Source: an uncultured Candidatus Thioglobus sp. (GTDB lineage: Bacteria; Pseudomonadota; Gammaproteobacteria; PS1; Pseudothioglobaceae). From it: DNA of 34,506 bases. How positions within the stretch are numbered: position 1 is the stretch's first letter; every line of letters begins with the position of its first letter. The notes beneath the pieces are model-generated. The model did no database searches. It saw only the letters and a program-made list of their open reading frames with translations, and was not told where the DNA came from. Positions 9,649-19,347 of the stretch are shown piece after piece. The DNA lies in the NCBI GenBank assembly GCA_905620445.1, contig CAJQTP010000031.1:1-34506 (forward strand), given 5' to 3'. Made by a program: the position numbers and the translations under genes.

Positions 9649-9716
9649 ACTTTACATTCATATTTAAAATTAATCAATCATCACTTTATGACACTTTATG
9701 ACATTTCATTACACTA
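9649..9716 (+). promoter_or_regulatory. Intergenic repeat copy 2 with phased ATGACA motifs
   Basis: Ungapped match to 1272-1339; identical 27-mer ATTAATCAATCATCACTTTATGACACT (9669-9695); ATGACActtt/ATGACAtttc/ATTACActag at 10-bp period. Confidence 0.6.
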
Positions 9717-9809
9717 GCTACAAAAGTTAATAATTTTATATTTTCTAATAAAATTTAAGAAAAATAGATTACTATTTCCCTTCTCCAATTCATTACACTT
9801 TTCTTTCTA

Positions 9810-11105
9810 TTGCGCCCAATTTTGAAACAACTACTGTTCGTCTTATTCTCAATGCTTTTGTCATTAAACTCCTATAGTGGCTGGCTAGATAAAACTATTT
9901 GTGTCGAAACGGAAGCCCTAATTAAAGGCAACCTAATCTACTTACTAAATAAAACCAAACCCTTCTCAGGCAAAAACTTATGTAAATATGAGAATGGCGA
10001 AAACGAATCAAAGGGCTTAGTTAGCGATGGCATGCAAGATGATGAGTGGACTCATTGGGATGAAAAGACTCAGGTAGTAGCAGAAAGTTACTTCAAAGAC
10101 GGTATTTTAGTCAGTCAAACGAAGTACTCCTATTATGACAATGGAGTGAAATCGGCTGAAGCGAATTTCAAATATGGTAAGCAGGATGGAAAATGGATGT
10201 CATGGAATGAAAATAATCTAATAGAGATAGAGAGTTATTTCAAAGACGGCGCCTTGGTAAGTCAGACTCAATATTCATATCACGATAATGCTCAGATCCA
10301 ATCTGAGGCAACTTATAAAGGGAATGGCAATAGGGATGGAAAATTCACTGTGTGGTATGAAAATGGCCAGATAGAGGTGGTGGAATATTTTAATGATGGT
10401 GTTTTAGTTAGTCATACTCAATACTCATATTTTGAGAATGGACTGAAATCAACTGAGGCCAATTTCAAAAATGGCAAGTTTAATGGTAAGTCTTCGACCT
10501 GGTATGACACAGGGCAGATAGAATCAGAAGAAAACTTTTTAGAGGATAAGTATGATGGTGACTATACCGTTTGGTACGAAAATGGCCAGATTGAGATAGC
10601 CAAAACCTACAAAAATGGAAAACTTGAAGGTAAATCGAGCTCTTGGTATAAGGATGGACAGCTATGGCAAGAGGTAAATTTTATAGAGGACAAAGAGGAT
10701 GGCAAACTTACAGTTTGGTATGAAGATGGCAAGATCAATAGTGAGGCTAACTTCAAGGATGGTAAGCTGGATGGCAAATTCACAGTGTGGTATGAAGATG
10801 GTCAGATCAATAATGAAGCTAACTTCAAAGACGGCAAGCGCAATGGCAAATTCACAGTTTGGCTTGAAGATGGCCAGATAGACAATGAGGCTATCTTTAA
10901 AGACGCTCAGCAAGTTAGCTCAAGCGTTTGGTCTTACAATGATAAAAATCAGCCCTATCTAAAGAAAAACTTTAAAGACGGCGCTATAGTTAGTCAAACG
11001 GAATACCATCATCATGATAATGGCATGATAGAGATACATTCAAGCTACAAAGATGGCGAGTGTATTAGTAGTGGTGGTGGTTGCTTGCCCGTTCTAGACC
11101 TCTAG
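9810..11105 (+). CDS. Secreted YwqK/MORN-like repeat protein
   Basis: Signal peptide MRPILKQLLFVLFSMLLSLNSYSG (TTG start), then many repeats of the form WYENGQIxxEANFKDGKxDGKFTV. Confidence 0.85.
   Translation: MRPILKQLLFVLFSMLLSLNSYSGWLDKTICVETEALIKGNLIYLLNKTKPFSGKNLCKYENGENESKGLVSDGMQDDEWTHWDEKTQVVAESYFKDGILVSQTKYSYYDNGVKSAEANFKYGKQDGKWMSWNENNLIEIESYFKDGALVSQTQYSYHDNAQIQSEATYKGNGNRDGKFTVWYENGQIEVVEYFNDGVLVSHTQYSYFENGLKSTEANFKNGKFNGKSSTWYDTGQIESEENFLEDKYDGDYTVWYENGQIEIAKTYKNGKLEGKSSSWYKDGQLWQEVNFIEDKEDGKLTVWYEDGKINSEANFKDGKLDGKFTVWYEDGQINNEANFKDGKRNGKFTVWLEDGQIDNEAIFKDAQQVSSSVWSYNDKNQPYLKKNFKDGAIVSQTEYHHHDNGMIEIHSSYKDGECISSGGGCLPVLDL
10335..10905 (+). repeat. Tandem YwqK/MORN-like coding repeats
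   Basis: Repeated DNA such as tgtggtatgaagatggncagatnaatannGAggctaacttcaaggatggnaag, visible at 10716-10900 and in degenerate form upstream. Confidence 0.75.
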
Positions 11106-11177
11106 AAGTAAATCCTTCTCAATGATCACTCTGAGAAATTTTATCAATGAATTTAACGAGAAAATTAAGCCATAAAT

Positions 11178-12500
11178 ATGCAAACTAACTCAACAAGTCT
11201 CACACATAAGAGAGTTTTAGGCGTTGCCGTTCCAATAGTATTGGCTAACGCTACGATTCCAATTTTAGGTGCAGTTGACACAGCAGTCGTTGGGCAATTA
11301 GGCTTAGCTGTGCCTATCGGTGCTGTTGGAATTGGCGCAATCATAATTACAGCAATCTACTGGCTGTTTGGTTTTTTGCGAATGGGCACAACAGGGCTTA
11401 CCGCGCAAGCTATTGGATCGGGCGATAAGTCTGAAACCTCAGCTCTATTGGTTAGAGGAATAATTATTGGCCTCGTGGCCGGCTTGATATTAATCATTAC
11501 CCAGGTGCCTCTATTTTTAGGGGCTCTTCAGTTGTCTCCAGCCTCTATAGAAGTAGAAGGATTGGCACAAAAATATTTAGAAATTAGGGTCTATAGCGCG
11601 CCAGCAGCAATCGCTCTTTTTGGAATTACTGGCTGGCTTATTGCCAAAGAAAAAACTCGAGAAGTCTTGCTGCTTCAGCTGGCGCTCAATGGAATCAATA
11701 TTGTATTAGATTTGGTATTTGTTTTAAAGCTTGGATGGGGAGTTGAGGGAGTTGCTATTGCAACACTGATTGCTGAATGGTCAGGCCTTATATTTGGACT
11801 TTGGCTCGCACGTGAAGGCTTTAATAATGGTTATTGGAAAAACTGGGTTCAAATTTTCGATAGAGCCCGCCTTGTTAAAATGGCTAAGGTTAATAGTGAC
11901 ATAATGATTCGCTCAATTTTGCTCGAGATTGCATTTGTCAGTTTCTTATTTCTAGGGTCAAGCTTTGACGATGCAACCCTTGCTGCAAATCAGGTACTCA
12001 TTCAATTTTTAAATATTACCGCTTACGCGCTTGATGGCTTTGCATTTGCAGCAGAGGCTTTGGTTGGACAGGCGCTTGGCGCTAAAAATCGACAGCTTTT
12101 TCGAAAATCAGTAGTAATGACAAGTCAATGGGGGGTTGGTTCCGTGATTCTAATGGCGTTAGCTTTCTTTGTATTTGGCAATAGCATCATTAATGTCATG
12201 ACAACTGCCAAAGATGTAAGGGTCGTTAGTTATGAATATCTACCCTGGATGGTGATCGCCCCTATGGCCGGAGTTGCTGCGTGGATGCTAGATGGTATTT
12301 TTATTGGCGCTACAAGGACGGCTGATATGCGCAATATGATGTTTGTTTCTTTTTGTATATACTTGATTGCATTAGCACTACTTCTTCCTGCCTATGGAAA
12401 TCATGGGCTTTGGGCTTCATTGATTATATTTTCAATTGCAAGAGGAGTTACTTTAGGATTTAAGTATCCTGCCTTAGAGGGCTCTATAGATTTAAAGTAA
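11178..12500 (+). CDS. MATE family efflux transporter (DinF-like)
   Basis: 12-TM protein; VAVPIVLANATIPILGAVDTAVVGQLG and FRMGTTGLTAQAIG motifs. Confidence 0.88.
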   Translation: MQTNSTSLTHKRVLGVAVPIVLANATIPILGAVDTAVVGQLGLAVPIGAVGIGAIIITAIYWLFGFLRMGTTGLTAQAIGSGDKSETSALLVRGIIIGLVAGLILIITQVPLFLGALQLSPASIEVEGLAQKYLEIRVYSAPAAIALFGITGWLIAKEKTREVLLLQLALNGINIVLDLVFVLKLGWGVEGVAIATLIAEWSGLIFGLWLAREGFNNGYWKNWVQIFDRARLVKMAKVNSDIMIRSILLEIAFVSFLFLGSSFDDATLAANQVLIQFLNITAYALDGFAFAAEALVGQALGAKNRQLFRKSVVMTSQWGVGSVILMALAFFVFGNSIINVMTTAKDVRVVSYEYLPWMVIAPMAGVAAWMLDGIFIGATRTADMRNMMFVSFCIYLIALALLLPAYGNHGLWASLIIFSIARGVTLGFKYPALEGSIDLK

Positions 12501-12507
12501 TATTTAG

Positions 12508-13386
12508 TTAGTCTAGGTATCCAAATTTCCCACTATTAAAGTCATCTATTGTTTGTTTTATTTCTTCATTGGTGTTCATCACAAAGGGGCCATAAGATGC
12601 AATAGGCTCATCGATAGGCTCGCCGCTAAGAATCAGAATAGTTGTATCTTCATCTGCCCTAATTGTGAACTCTTTGCCGTCATTTTCAAAAAGGACAAAA
12701 TGGCTTGCTGGGGCCTTTTCAATATTGTTAATGGTTGCGCTCCCTTTTGTAACTAATAGCCCTGTATTGTGATTTGATTTAAAACTAAAGCTAGTCCCTT
12801 TTCCTTTATTAAGGTGAACATTGTAAAGGCTTAAGGGGGTAAACGTAGAGGCTGGACCTTTGTTACCTTCAAAATCACCCGCGATAATGTCAACAGATCC
12901 CGCATTATTTTCTAATTGAACCGTGGTAATATTTTTCTTATTAAGGTTTTGATATTTCGGTTTCGTCATTTTATCTTTGGCTGGGAGGTTGACCCAAAGC
13001 TGAACCATCTGCATCTCGCCGCCTTTTTTGCCAAAGTTTTTCTCGTGGTATTCTTTATGTAAAATCCCTGAGCCTGAGGTCATCCACTGCACATCACCCT
13101 CTGCAATGATCCCTCCACCACCGCTACTGTCATGGTGTTCAACCCTTCCTTTATAGGCAATCGTAACGGTTTCAATTCCTCTATGAGGGTGAGAGCCAAC
13201 GCCTCGTGGGGCGCCTGAATTTGGAGGAAAGTAATGCGTTGGGCCATAGTCCATCAAAAGGAATGGACTCATACGCTTCATAGTGAGGGGCTCCTCTCTT
13301 CCAAGGATGCCATGAACTCTAAAGCCATCCCCAACAAAATGCAGGTTTCCTGGTGCTATTACTGCTTGTATTGTTCTAAAAGCCAT
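12508..13386 (-). CDS. Pirin family protein
   Basis: PFLLMDYGPTHYFPPNSGAPRGVGSHPHRGIETVTIAYKGRVEHHDSSGGGGIIAEGDVQWMTSGSGILHKE. Confidence 0.93.
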   Translation of the reverse strand: MAFRTIQAVIAPGNLHFVGDGFRVHGILGREEPLTMKRMSPFLLMDYGPTHYFPPNSGAPRGVGSHPHRGIETVTIAYKGRVEHHDSSGGGGIIAEGDVQWMTSGSGILHKEYHEKNFGKKGGEMQMVQLWVNLPAKDKMTKPKYQNLNKKNITTVQLENNAGSVDIIAGDFEGNKGPASTFTPLSLYNVHLNKGKGTSFSFKSNHNTGLLVTKGSATINNIEKAPASHFVLFENDGKEFTIRADEDTTILILSGEPIDEPIASYGPFVMNTNEEIKQTIDDFNSGKFGYLD

Positions 13387-13625
13387 TGTTTTATCTGTAA
13401 ATTTAAATAATTAAAATTATAGATATATTCTAATTCATATAATTGGCTATTTAATGAAACACAATGTTTTAAATAACTAAACAAATGAATGGATAAAAAA
13501 ATGATTTCGTTATTTAATAGCTAATAAGAGGTTACTATCCTAGGTCAGATTGGACTTATTGCCCATTCACATGTAACTGATTTTTATTACGGTATATTGG
13601 GTTTAATTCTTTAATGAGCTTCTAA

Positions 13626-16073
13626 GTGAATTTTTGTAGACTGATTATTGTCGTCATATCTCTATCTCTATTTGGCTGTGGAGGAAAAAGCGGGGGAACT
13701 GCCACGGCAGTTGTTGCTTCAACTCCAAGCTTTCTAGATTCTGGAACGAGTCTTACCTATAATTCTTCGAATGCCTCAACCCAAGCTGCTACAACAGAAT
13801 TTGATAATTTTAACTACTCAAGCGCCTCAAGTTCACAAAACCCATTAGAGGTTATCAATGCTCACAAAGCATATGGATATGGATTGACTGGGTCTGGAGA
13901 GGTAATCGCGATACTTGATGCTGGGTTTAATGTTAGTCATAATGAACTTAATTCAAAAACGATTACTCAGTACGGAACGCAAACTGCAGCAACAGGAGCA
14001 AGCTCAACTCTTGATCATGGGCTCATTGTTTCAAGTATTTCTGCTGGCGAAGATGATGGAACCGGAATGCAAGGCGTCGCACCAGCTGCAAGCCTCCACT
14101 TAGCAAGCTACAATCAAAAAAATGGCAATACATACTATCCAACGCATTGGGCAAATGCAACAGATGATGCCGCAAGTAATGACGCGGTAGTTCAAAATAA
14201 TAGCTGGGGCGCAACAAATTCCACTATTGCTACAGTAAATAGTTATAAGAACAATAATAGTGTAACAATTTCAGCCGCACTTGCAACATATTTTACCGCA
14301 GGTGGTTTGTCATCAAATGAAGCAACAATTAATACTTATATTGATTCTTTAAATAATTTTCAAGATCAGGGTGTTATTGTTTTTGCATTGTCCAATACTT
14401 CATCTCAATCAGATGCTGATGCACATGCGGCATTACCGGAGTTTTATTCACAACTTAATGAGGCTTGGATTACTGCAGTTAATGTCGAAATTACAGGCTC
14501 ATCTGGAAATGAGACTTATACAAGAAAGTCAGCGCCATGTGGTACTACTGGAAAATACTGTTTAGGCGCAGATGGCTTTCAAGTTGTTGGTGCAGCATTT
14601 GATGAGGATGGTGCTACTAATTTATATTGGCAAGGAGGCTCAGGAACATCTTTTGTTGCGCCTCAAATATCTGGCGCTGTTGCATTATTATCAGAAGCTT
14701 TTCCTACCCATACTCCAGCTCAGTTAACAGACAGACTGTTGGCATCTGCTGATAATACTTTCTTTAACCATGACGCAGTAGTTACTTTTGGTAATGGGGT
14801 TAAGCATGGCTATGATGATGAATTTGGTCATGGGATACTGGATATTTATGCTGCCTTAAATCCTATCACTTCTTCGAGTGATAATAGGTCTATGAGTTTA
14901 TATACTGGAAACTCTTTAAATGATAATTCTTCTTTTCAATTAGGTAATTCAAGAATCTTAACGTCAAGCTCATTTGGCGATTCATTGCAAAGAGGATTAA
15001 TTAGTGAAGTTGGCTATACATACGATGATTTAGATGCTGGCTTTAAATACAACTTGAATTCGCATGTTAATTTATCAACTAAAAGCGCTCCTTCAGTCAA
15101 TCTTTCAAAAGAATTAAATCATCTTTCAGAGCCCGTAAATAATTCGTTGCAATCTAAATCATCTATTAATTTAAATGAAGGCATCTCAATTGGACTCATC
15201 TCACTGCCAGTTCAAAAATTCTTTGAATCAAATAATTTTTCTTCGACAAATTTAGAGAATTTCGATACGCCGTATCTAGACTCAAATGATGGTGGCGTAA
15301 GTATTGGGTCCGCTTTTAATTTATCTAATGCACGTTTATTGGTTAGCGCAACACTGCCTATTGAGCTAAGTAATGGACAAAAACTTGGATCTAAAAAAAG
15401 CCTTATAAGCTCACTAGAGTTTGGAGAATCTCAGGGTCAATCTGTCACCTTAATGGCTGGCCTTAGTCAAGAGAATGACAACCTTCTTGGGTCAATAGGT
15501 GCCAACGCCTTTTCTCTTAATGGTGCTACGTCAAGTAGCACTTTTAGCGCCATTAAAGCTCAGAAAAATTTCTTTAATAATCTTTCATTGACCGGGATAG
15601 CAACCCTTGCAAATACAAATATGACGAGCCCGAGTAATAGTATGGTTGATTCTGCAAGCGATGTTAAATCTTCTAGTATTGCTCTAGTTGCGGATATGAG
15701 AAATATATCCAATGACGATCAGCTTTCTTTATTTATTAATCAACCTAATCGAGTTGATGATGGAATTGTAGCGATTAAAACTTCTAGCTTGGCTGATTCA
15801 AATAGAACAATTCAACAAACTGTTAAGAGTATAGATCTTGACTCCTCTTCTCGGCAGTTCAATTATGGAGTATCTTATCGAAAAGATCTCAATGAAAATT
15901 TAGCTTTCTCGCTCAAACATATCATTACAACTAATCTGAATCACAATCGCGATTCAAATAGACTTCATTCAAGTTATATTGGAATGGGCTATAAGGATCT
16001 TAAGCTAGGAATTGCAACGAGCCCTGATGGTTCATCAATTGAATCGGAGTTATCCTATGTCATTACTTTATAG
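13626..16073 (+). CDS. S8 subtilisin-like serine protease, putative lipoprotein with autotransporter-like C-terminus
   Basis: Lipobox-like LSLFGCGG; catalytic-triad context IAILDAGF (Asp), STLDHGLIVSSISAG (His), GGSGTSFVAPQISGAVALL (Ser); C-terminus has alternating beta-strand-like text ending ...SELSYVITL. GTG start. Confidence 0.85.
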   Translation: MNFCRLIIVVISLSLFGCGGKSGGTATAVVASTPSFLDSGTSLTYNSSNASTQAATTEFDNFNYSSASSSQNPLEVINAHKAYGYGLTGSGEVIAILDAGFNVSHNELNSKTITQYGTQTAATGASSTLDHGLIVSSISAGEDDGTGMQGVAPAASLHLASYNQKNGNTYYPTHWANATDDAASNDAVVQNNSWGATNSTIATVNSYKNNNSVTISAALATYFTAGGLSSNEATINTYIDSLNNFQDQGVIVFALSNTSSQSDADAHAALPEFYSQLNEAWITAVNVEITGSSGNETYTRKSAPCGTTGKYCLGADGFQVVGAAFDEDGATNLYWQGGSGTSFVAPQISGAVALLSEAFPTHTPAQLTDRLLASADNTFFNHDAVVTFGNGVKHGYDDEFGHGILDIYAALNPITSSSDNRSMSLYTGNSLNDNSSFQLGNSRILTSSSFGDSLQRGLISEVGYTYDDLDAGFKYNLNSHVNLSTKSAPSVNLSKELNHLSEPVNNSLQSKSSINLNEGISIGLISLPVQKFFESNNFSSTNLENFDTPYLDSNDGGVSIGSAFNLSNARLLVSATLPIELSNGQKLGSKKSLISSLEFGESQGQSVTLMAGLSQENDNLLGSIGANAFSLNGATSSSTFSAIKAQKNFFNNLSLTGIATLANTNMTSPSNSMVDSASDVKSSSIALVADMRNISNDDQLSLFINQPNRVDDGIVAIKTSSLADSNRTIQQTVKSIDLDSSSRQFNYGVSYRKDLNENLAFSLKHIITTNLNHNRDSNRLHSSYIGMGYKDLKLGIATSPDGSSIESELSYVITL

Positions 16074-16452
16074 GCTTAAAAATAAATTACTCCTAACTGC
16101 TATGGCTTTAATGCTTAGCTCATGTTCGGTTATTTCAGAAGAGCTGTCATGTCAGTTTACTGAGATTGACTGTTACCGCTTTGACTACTCATCAATTGAT
16201 AACTTTAAAGATTCAGTAATAGAGCATTCTTTAGAATGGAGCTTGCAAGATCCGAGCGCTGCTTTATCCAATCTAACTGCAAGTAAAGACATTTCGATAC
16301 TGTCCTTAAAAGATTCTGAGTTGCTTATTGAATCTAATCCAGAAGACATTTTTGTTGTTGGGCAGTATATTTCCAAAAACCAAAAACCAAGAGAATGGCT
16401 ATTCACTGCAGAACAAGCTTTTTTGCGGAGCTGGATTTCTCTGAGTCGTTAA
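16057..16452 (+). CDS. Small putative lipoprotein of unknown function
   Basis: The track ORF begins at 16012, but the in-frame ATG at 16057 gives MSLLYRLKNKLLLTAMALMLSSCSVIS, a clear lipoprotein signal. Overlaps the protease 3' end by 17 nt. Confidence 0.65.
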   Translation: MSLLYRLKNKLLLTAMALMLSSCSVISEELSCQFTEIDCYRFDYSSIDNFKDSVIEHSLEWSLQDPSAALSNLTASKDISILSLKDSELLIESNPEDIFVVGQYISKNQKPREWLFTAEQAFLRSWISLSR

Positions 16453-16555
16453 GCCAAAATCAAATAATGGTTAATTTCATGCTAGTATGAATTTTTTAAC
16501 TGTTGTTTGATAATTTTGTTAGCATAATAAATACTAACCGCTTAAAGATAAAACA

Positions 16556-17281
16556 ATGACCAATAAGAATATTCTAGTATTCAAACATATGCCATCTCAA
16601 AATCCGGGTATTTTTCGAGATTTTGCTGATACTCAGAATGTTATTTTTCATGAGATTGACCTTCATGCGGGCGAGAAGATTCCAAATTTAGAGAAGTTTG
16701 ATGGTCTCTGGGTAATGGGAGGATCAATGAATGTCTGGGAAGAGGAAGAGTTTCCTTGGCTGATTGAGGAGAAAGAAGCCATTCATCATGCAGTTAAAGA
16801 TCTAAATATGCCGTTTCTTGGCATCTGTCTTGGGCACCAGTTGCTTGCAGAAGCGATGGGCGGCAAGGCTGAAAAAACGGATCAACATGAGATTGGCTTG
16901 TTTGAGATTGAGCCAACTGAAAAAGGACTAAACCACCCACTCCTTTATAACCTTAAGGGCTCAGATAAGTGGGTGAACGTTCATTTGGTTGAAGTTGTTA
17001 AAATTCCTGAAAATGCACTAATTTTGGCGACATCAAAAAAGTGTAAGAATCATATAATGCAGGTTGGTGATTATGCCTATTCATGCCAGTTTCATCCAGA
17101 GGTTTGCGGTCACACATTAGAAGGCTGGCTGAATATCCCAAACATCCCCGAGGCTCTTGAGGATTTAGTAGGAAAGGATGGTTTACAAGATTTTAAATCA
17201 AGCATGACGGATAACCTAAATGCCAATAATGCGGCCTCTTTAGTTTTATTTAAAAATTGGTGTAATTTAGTATTTAAGTAG
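16556..17281 (+). CDS. Class I glutamine amidotransferase-like protein
   Basis: FLGICLGHQLLAEAMGG (nucleophile Cys) and CQFHPEVCGHT (His-x-Glu). Confidence 0.88.
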   Translation: MTNKNILVFKHMPSQNPGIFRDFADTQNVIFHEIDLHAGEKIPNLEKFDGLWVMGGSMNVWEEEEFPWLIEEKEAIHHAVKDLNMPFLGICLGHQLLAEAMGGKAEKTDQHEIGLFEIEPTEKGLNHPLLYNLKGSDKWVNVHLVEVVKIPENALILATSKKCKNHIMQVGDYAYSCQFHPEVCGHTLEGWLNIPNIPEALEDLVGKDGLQDFKSSMTDNLNANNAASLVLFKNWCNLVFK

Positions 17282-17374
17282 GTAAGCCAATTTATTCAAT
17301 GCTTAAATAATATTAATGTTGCATTGCAATACAATCGATGTCAAAATTAAGATTCAACTACCTATTTTATAAAT

Positions 17375-17719
17375 ATGACTGCTAAACATTGCTCTGAGTG
17401 TCACCAAGCATTCGGTTGCGGGGCGGGTACAGGCAACTGCTGGTGTATGAGTTTCCCACCAATTATGTCGCCTACTCTGGAGCAAGACTGTTTTTGCCCG
17501 TCTTGTCTTGGCGGTGCTATTAATAATAAGATTGATGCGCTTGTTAAGGAGAGTGGTATGGAAAGTTTTCAGAAGCTTGCTGAGCCATATCGAAGCCAGA
17601 GTAAGCTCATTAAGAATGTTGATTTCACGATAGAAGATGATCTATATGTGTTTAGTAAATGGTACCTAATCAAGCAGGGCGAATGCTGCAGAAATGGCTG
17701 TAAAAACTGCCCTTATTAA
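17375..17719 (+). CDS. Cysteine-rich CWC-like plus DUF5522-like protein
   Basis: N-terminal CSECHQAFGCGAGTGNCWCM...CFCPSCL; C-terminal FSKWYLIKQGECCRNGCKNCPY. Confidence 0.7.
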   Translation: MTAKHCSECHQAFGCGAGTGNCWCMSFPPIMSPTLEQDCFCPSCLGGAINNKIDALVKESGMESFQKLAEPYRSQSKLIKNVDFTIEDDLYVFSKWYLIKQGECCRNGCKNCPY

Positions 17720-17732
17720 TAAATAATAAATT

Positions 17733-19097
17733 ATGCATAAATTTGACGACAAAGCCTCCAAAATATTATTAAACGTTCTTTCTCATACCATTGAGCGCTT
17801 AAGTATGGATCCGCCTACGCTAGATTACCCAAAGTCCGTTAAATTTTTTGAAACTAACGCCAAAAGTCTTATTTCTGAGGCAGGTAATTCTATTGATACC
17901 GTTTTTGATCAGTATAAAAATACAATAGAGCAGAGCATTATTTCTGTTGATTCTCCAAGAAATTTAGCTTTTATTCCGTCCGCGCCAACCAAGGCGTCCA
18001 TGATTTTCGATTTAGTGGTTTCTGCTGGATCCCTTTGCGGCGTTTCATGGCAAGAAGCGAGCGGGGCGGTCTGGGCTGAAAATCAAGTTATAAGGTGGAT
18101 AGCCGATCTTGTTGGGTTGCCAGAAAATGCCGGGGGCTGCTTTGTTGCTGGAGGCACGAATGGAAACTTATCCTCACTGGTCGTTGCAAGGGAGGAGTTT
18201 CGTAAGAAAAATCCAGGCAGCTCGAGGCGTTTGGCTATCTTATGTTCGGATCAAACCCACTCTTCAGTTAAAAGCACCGCTCTCGTTATGGACTGTGAGG
18301 TTATTGTTGTGCCAACAAATGAATCCTTTCAGTTAACACGTGAGCTAATTGAAAATGAACTTGTGAGTCATTCTGAAAAGTATGAGAATTTTGATATATT
18401 TGCAGTTGTTGCAACTGCAGGGACGACAAATTTAGGCATTATAGATGGCATCAAGGGTATAGCTGATTTTGCAAAAAAGAATAAAATCTGGTTTCATGTT
18501 GACGGCGCATATGGAGGCGCGGGATTACTATCAGACAACGTTAAAGATTTATTTAGTGGAGTCGAGAGAGCGGATTCATTTATCGTTGATCCACATAAGT
18601 GGCTTTTTGCCCCTCTAGACTGCGCGGCGGTTATTTATAGAGATAAGAGTTTAGCGGCAGAAGTGCACGCTCAAAAGGCGAGCTATCTGGATATACTTCA
18701 TGACGATGAGGAGGGCGACAACCCTTCGGATTACGCTTTTCATTTATCAAGAAGGGCTAGAGGCTTGCCGCTATGGTTTTCTTTGTCAGTATATGGAGTA
18801 GAGGCCTATCGAAATGCGGTCGAGAGTTCCCTTAATATTGCTAGCTACACTGCGGATGTAATCCAGCGCTCAGAGCATTTATCACTATTAATTAAACCGA
18901 CACTTTCAATCGTTGCCTTCGAGCGTATTGGTTGGGACTGGTCAGATTATAAGAGCTGGTCAAAAAAACAACTTAAAAAACAAATCTGTTTTGTTGTCCC
19001 GTCCTCCGTTAGGGGCGCCCCAATTCTAAGATTTGCTTTTGTAAACCCAGGAACAACAGAGGCAATCGTAGATGAAATTTTATTGAGCCTAGATTAA
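17733..19097 (+). CDS. PLP-dependent group II decarboxylase
   Basis: GGCFVAGGTNGNLSSLVVAREEF, VATAGTTNLGIIDGI, WFHVDGAYGG, SFIVDPHKWLF (Schiff-base Lys). Confidence 0.9.
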   Translation: MHKFDDKASKILLNVLSHTIERLSMDPPTLDYPKSVKFFETNAKSLISEAGNSIDTVFDQYKNTIEQSIISVDSPRNLAFIPSAPTKASMIFDLVVSAGSLCGVSWQEASGAVWAENQVIRWIADLVGLPENAGGCFVAGGTNGNLSSLVVAREEFRKKNPGSSRRLAILCSDQTHSSVKSTALVMDCEVIVVPTNESFQLTRELIENELVSHSEKYENFDIFAVVATAGTTNLGIIDGIKGIADFAKKNKIWFHVDGAYGGAGLLSDNVKDLFSGVERADSFIVDPHKWLFAPLDCAAVIYRDKSLAAEVHAQKASYLDILHDDEEGDNPSDYAFHLSRRARGLPLWFSLSVYGVEAYRNAVESSLNIASYTADVIQRSEHLSLLIKPTLSIVAFERIGWDWSDYKSWSKKQLKKQICFVVPSSVRGAPILRFAFVNPGTTEAIVDEILLSLD

Positions 19098-19138
19098 AGA
19101 TCTGCTCATGAGATGCTTCACTATAGATATAGTAAGGT

Positions 19139-19204
19139 TTACTTAATTGGCTTGTCTTTTTTTGGTTTTTTCTTTTCTTTTCTAGAGTCTTTTCCCTTAG
19201 CCAT
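19139..19204 (-). CDS. 21-aa Lys-rich microprotein MAKGKDSRKEKKKPKKDKPIK
   Basis: Minus-strand ATG at 19204, stop TAA at 19141-19139, upstream AAAGGAAATATT gives an SD with good spacing. Too short for the ORF track. Confidence 0.6.
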   Translation of the reverse strand: MAKGKDSRKEKKKPKKDKPIK

Positions 19205-19347
19205 AATATTTCCTTTGTGTTAGTAATTAAGTAATACTTTTATTATCTCCTTTTTATAGCTCTAGAAACACTTCAATAATTCTGGAGCTCAATAAATCCT
19301 CCAAATCTTCATCTAGTTTTTTATCTTTTTAGAGTAGAATTAAGCCA

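Noticed and set aside
10335-10905. Possible CRISPR-like array
   Set aside because: Repeats are in-frame coding repeats without unique regular spacers.
10662-10913. ORFs on both strands within the repeat array
   Set aside because: Frame shadows of repetitive DNA in the YwqK/MORN-like CDS.
11116-11137. Terminator after the repeat protein (TTCTCA/TGAGAA)
   Set aside because: Stem is short, loop is 10 nt and the T run is weak; not enough to call.
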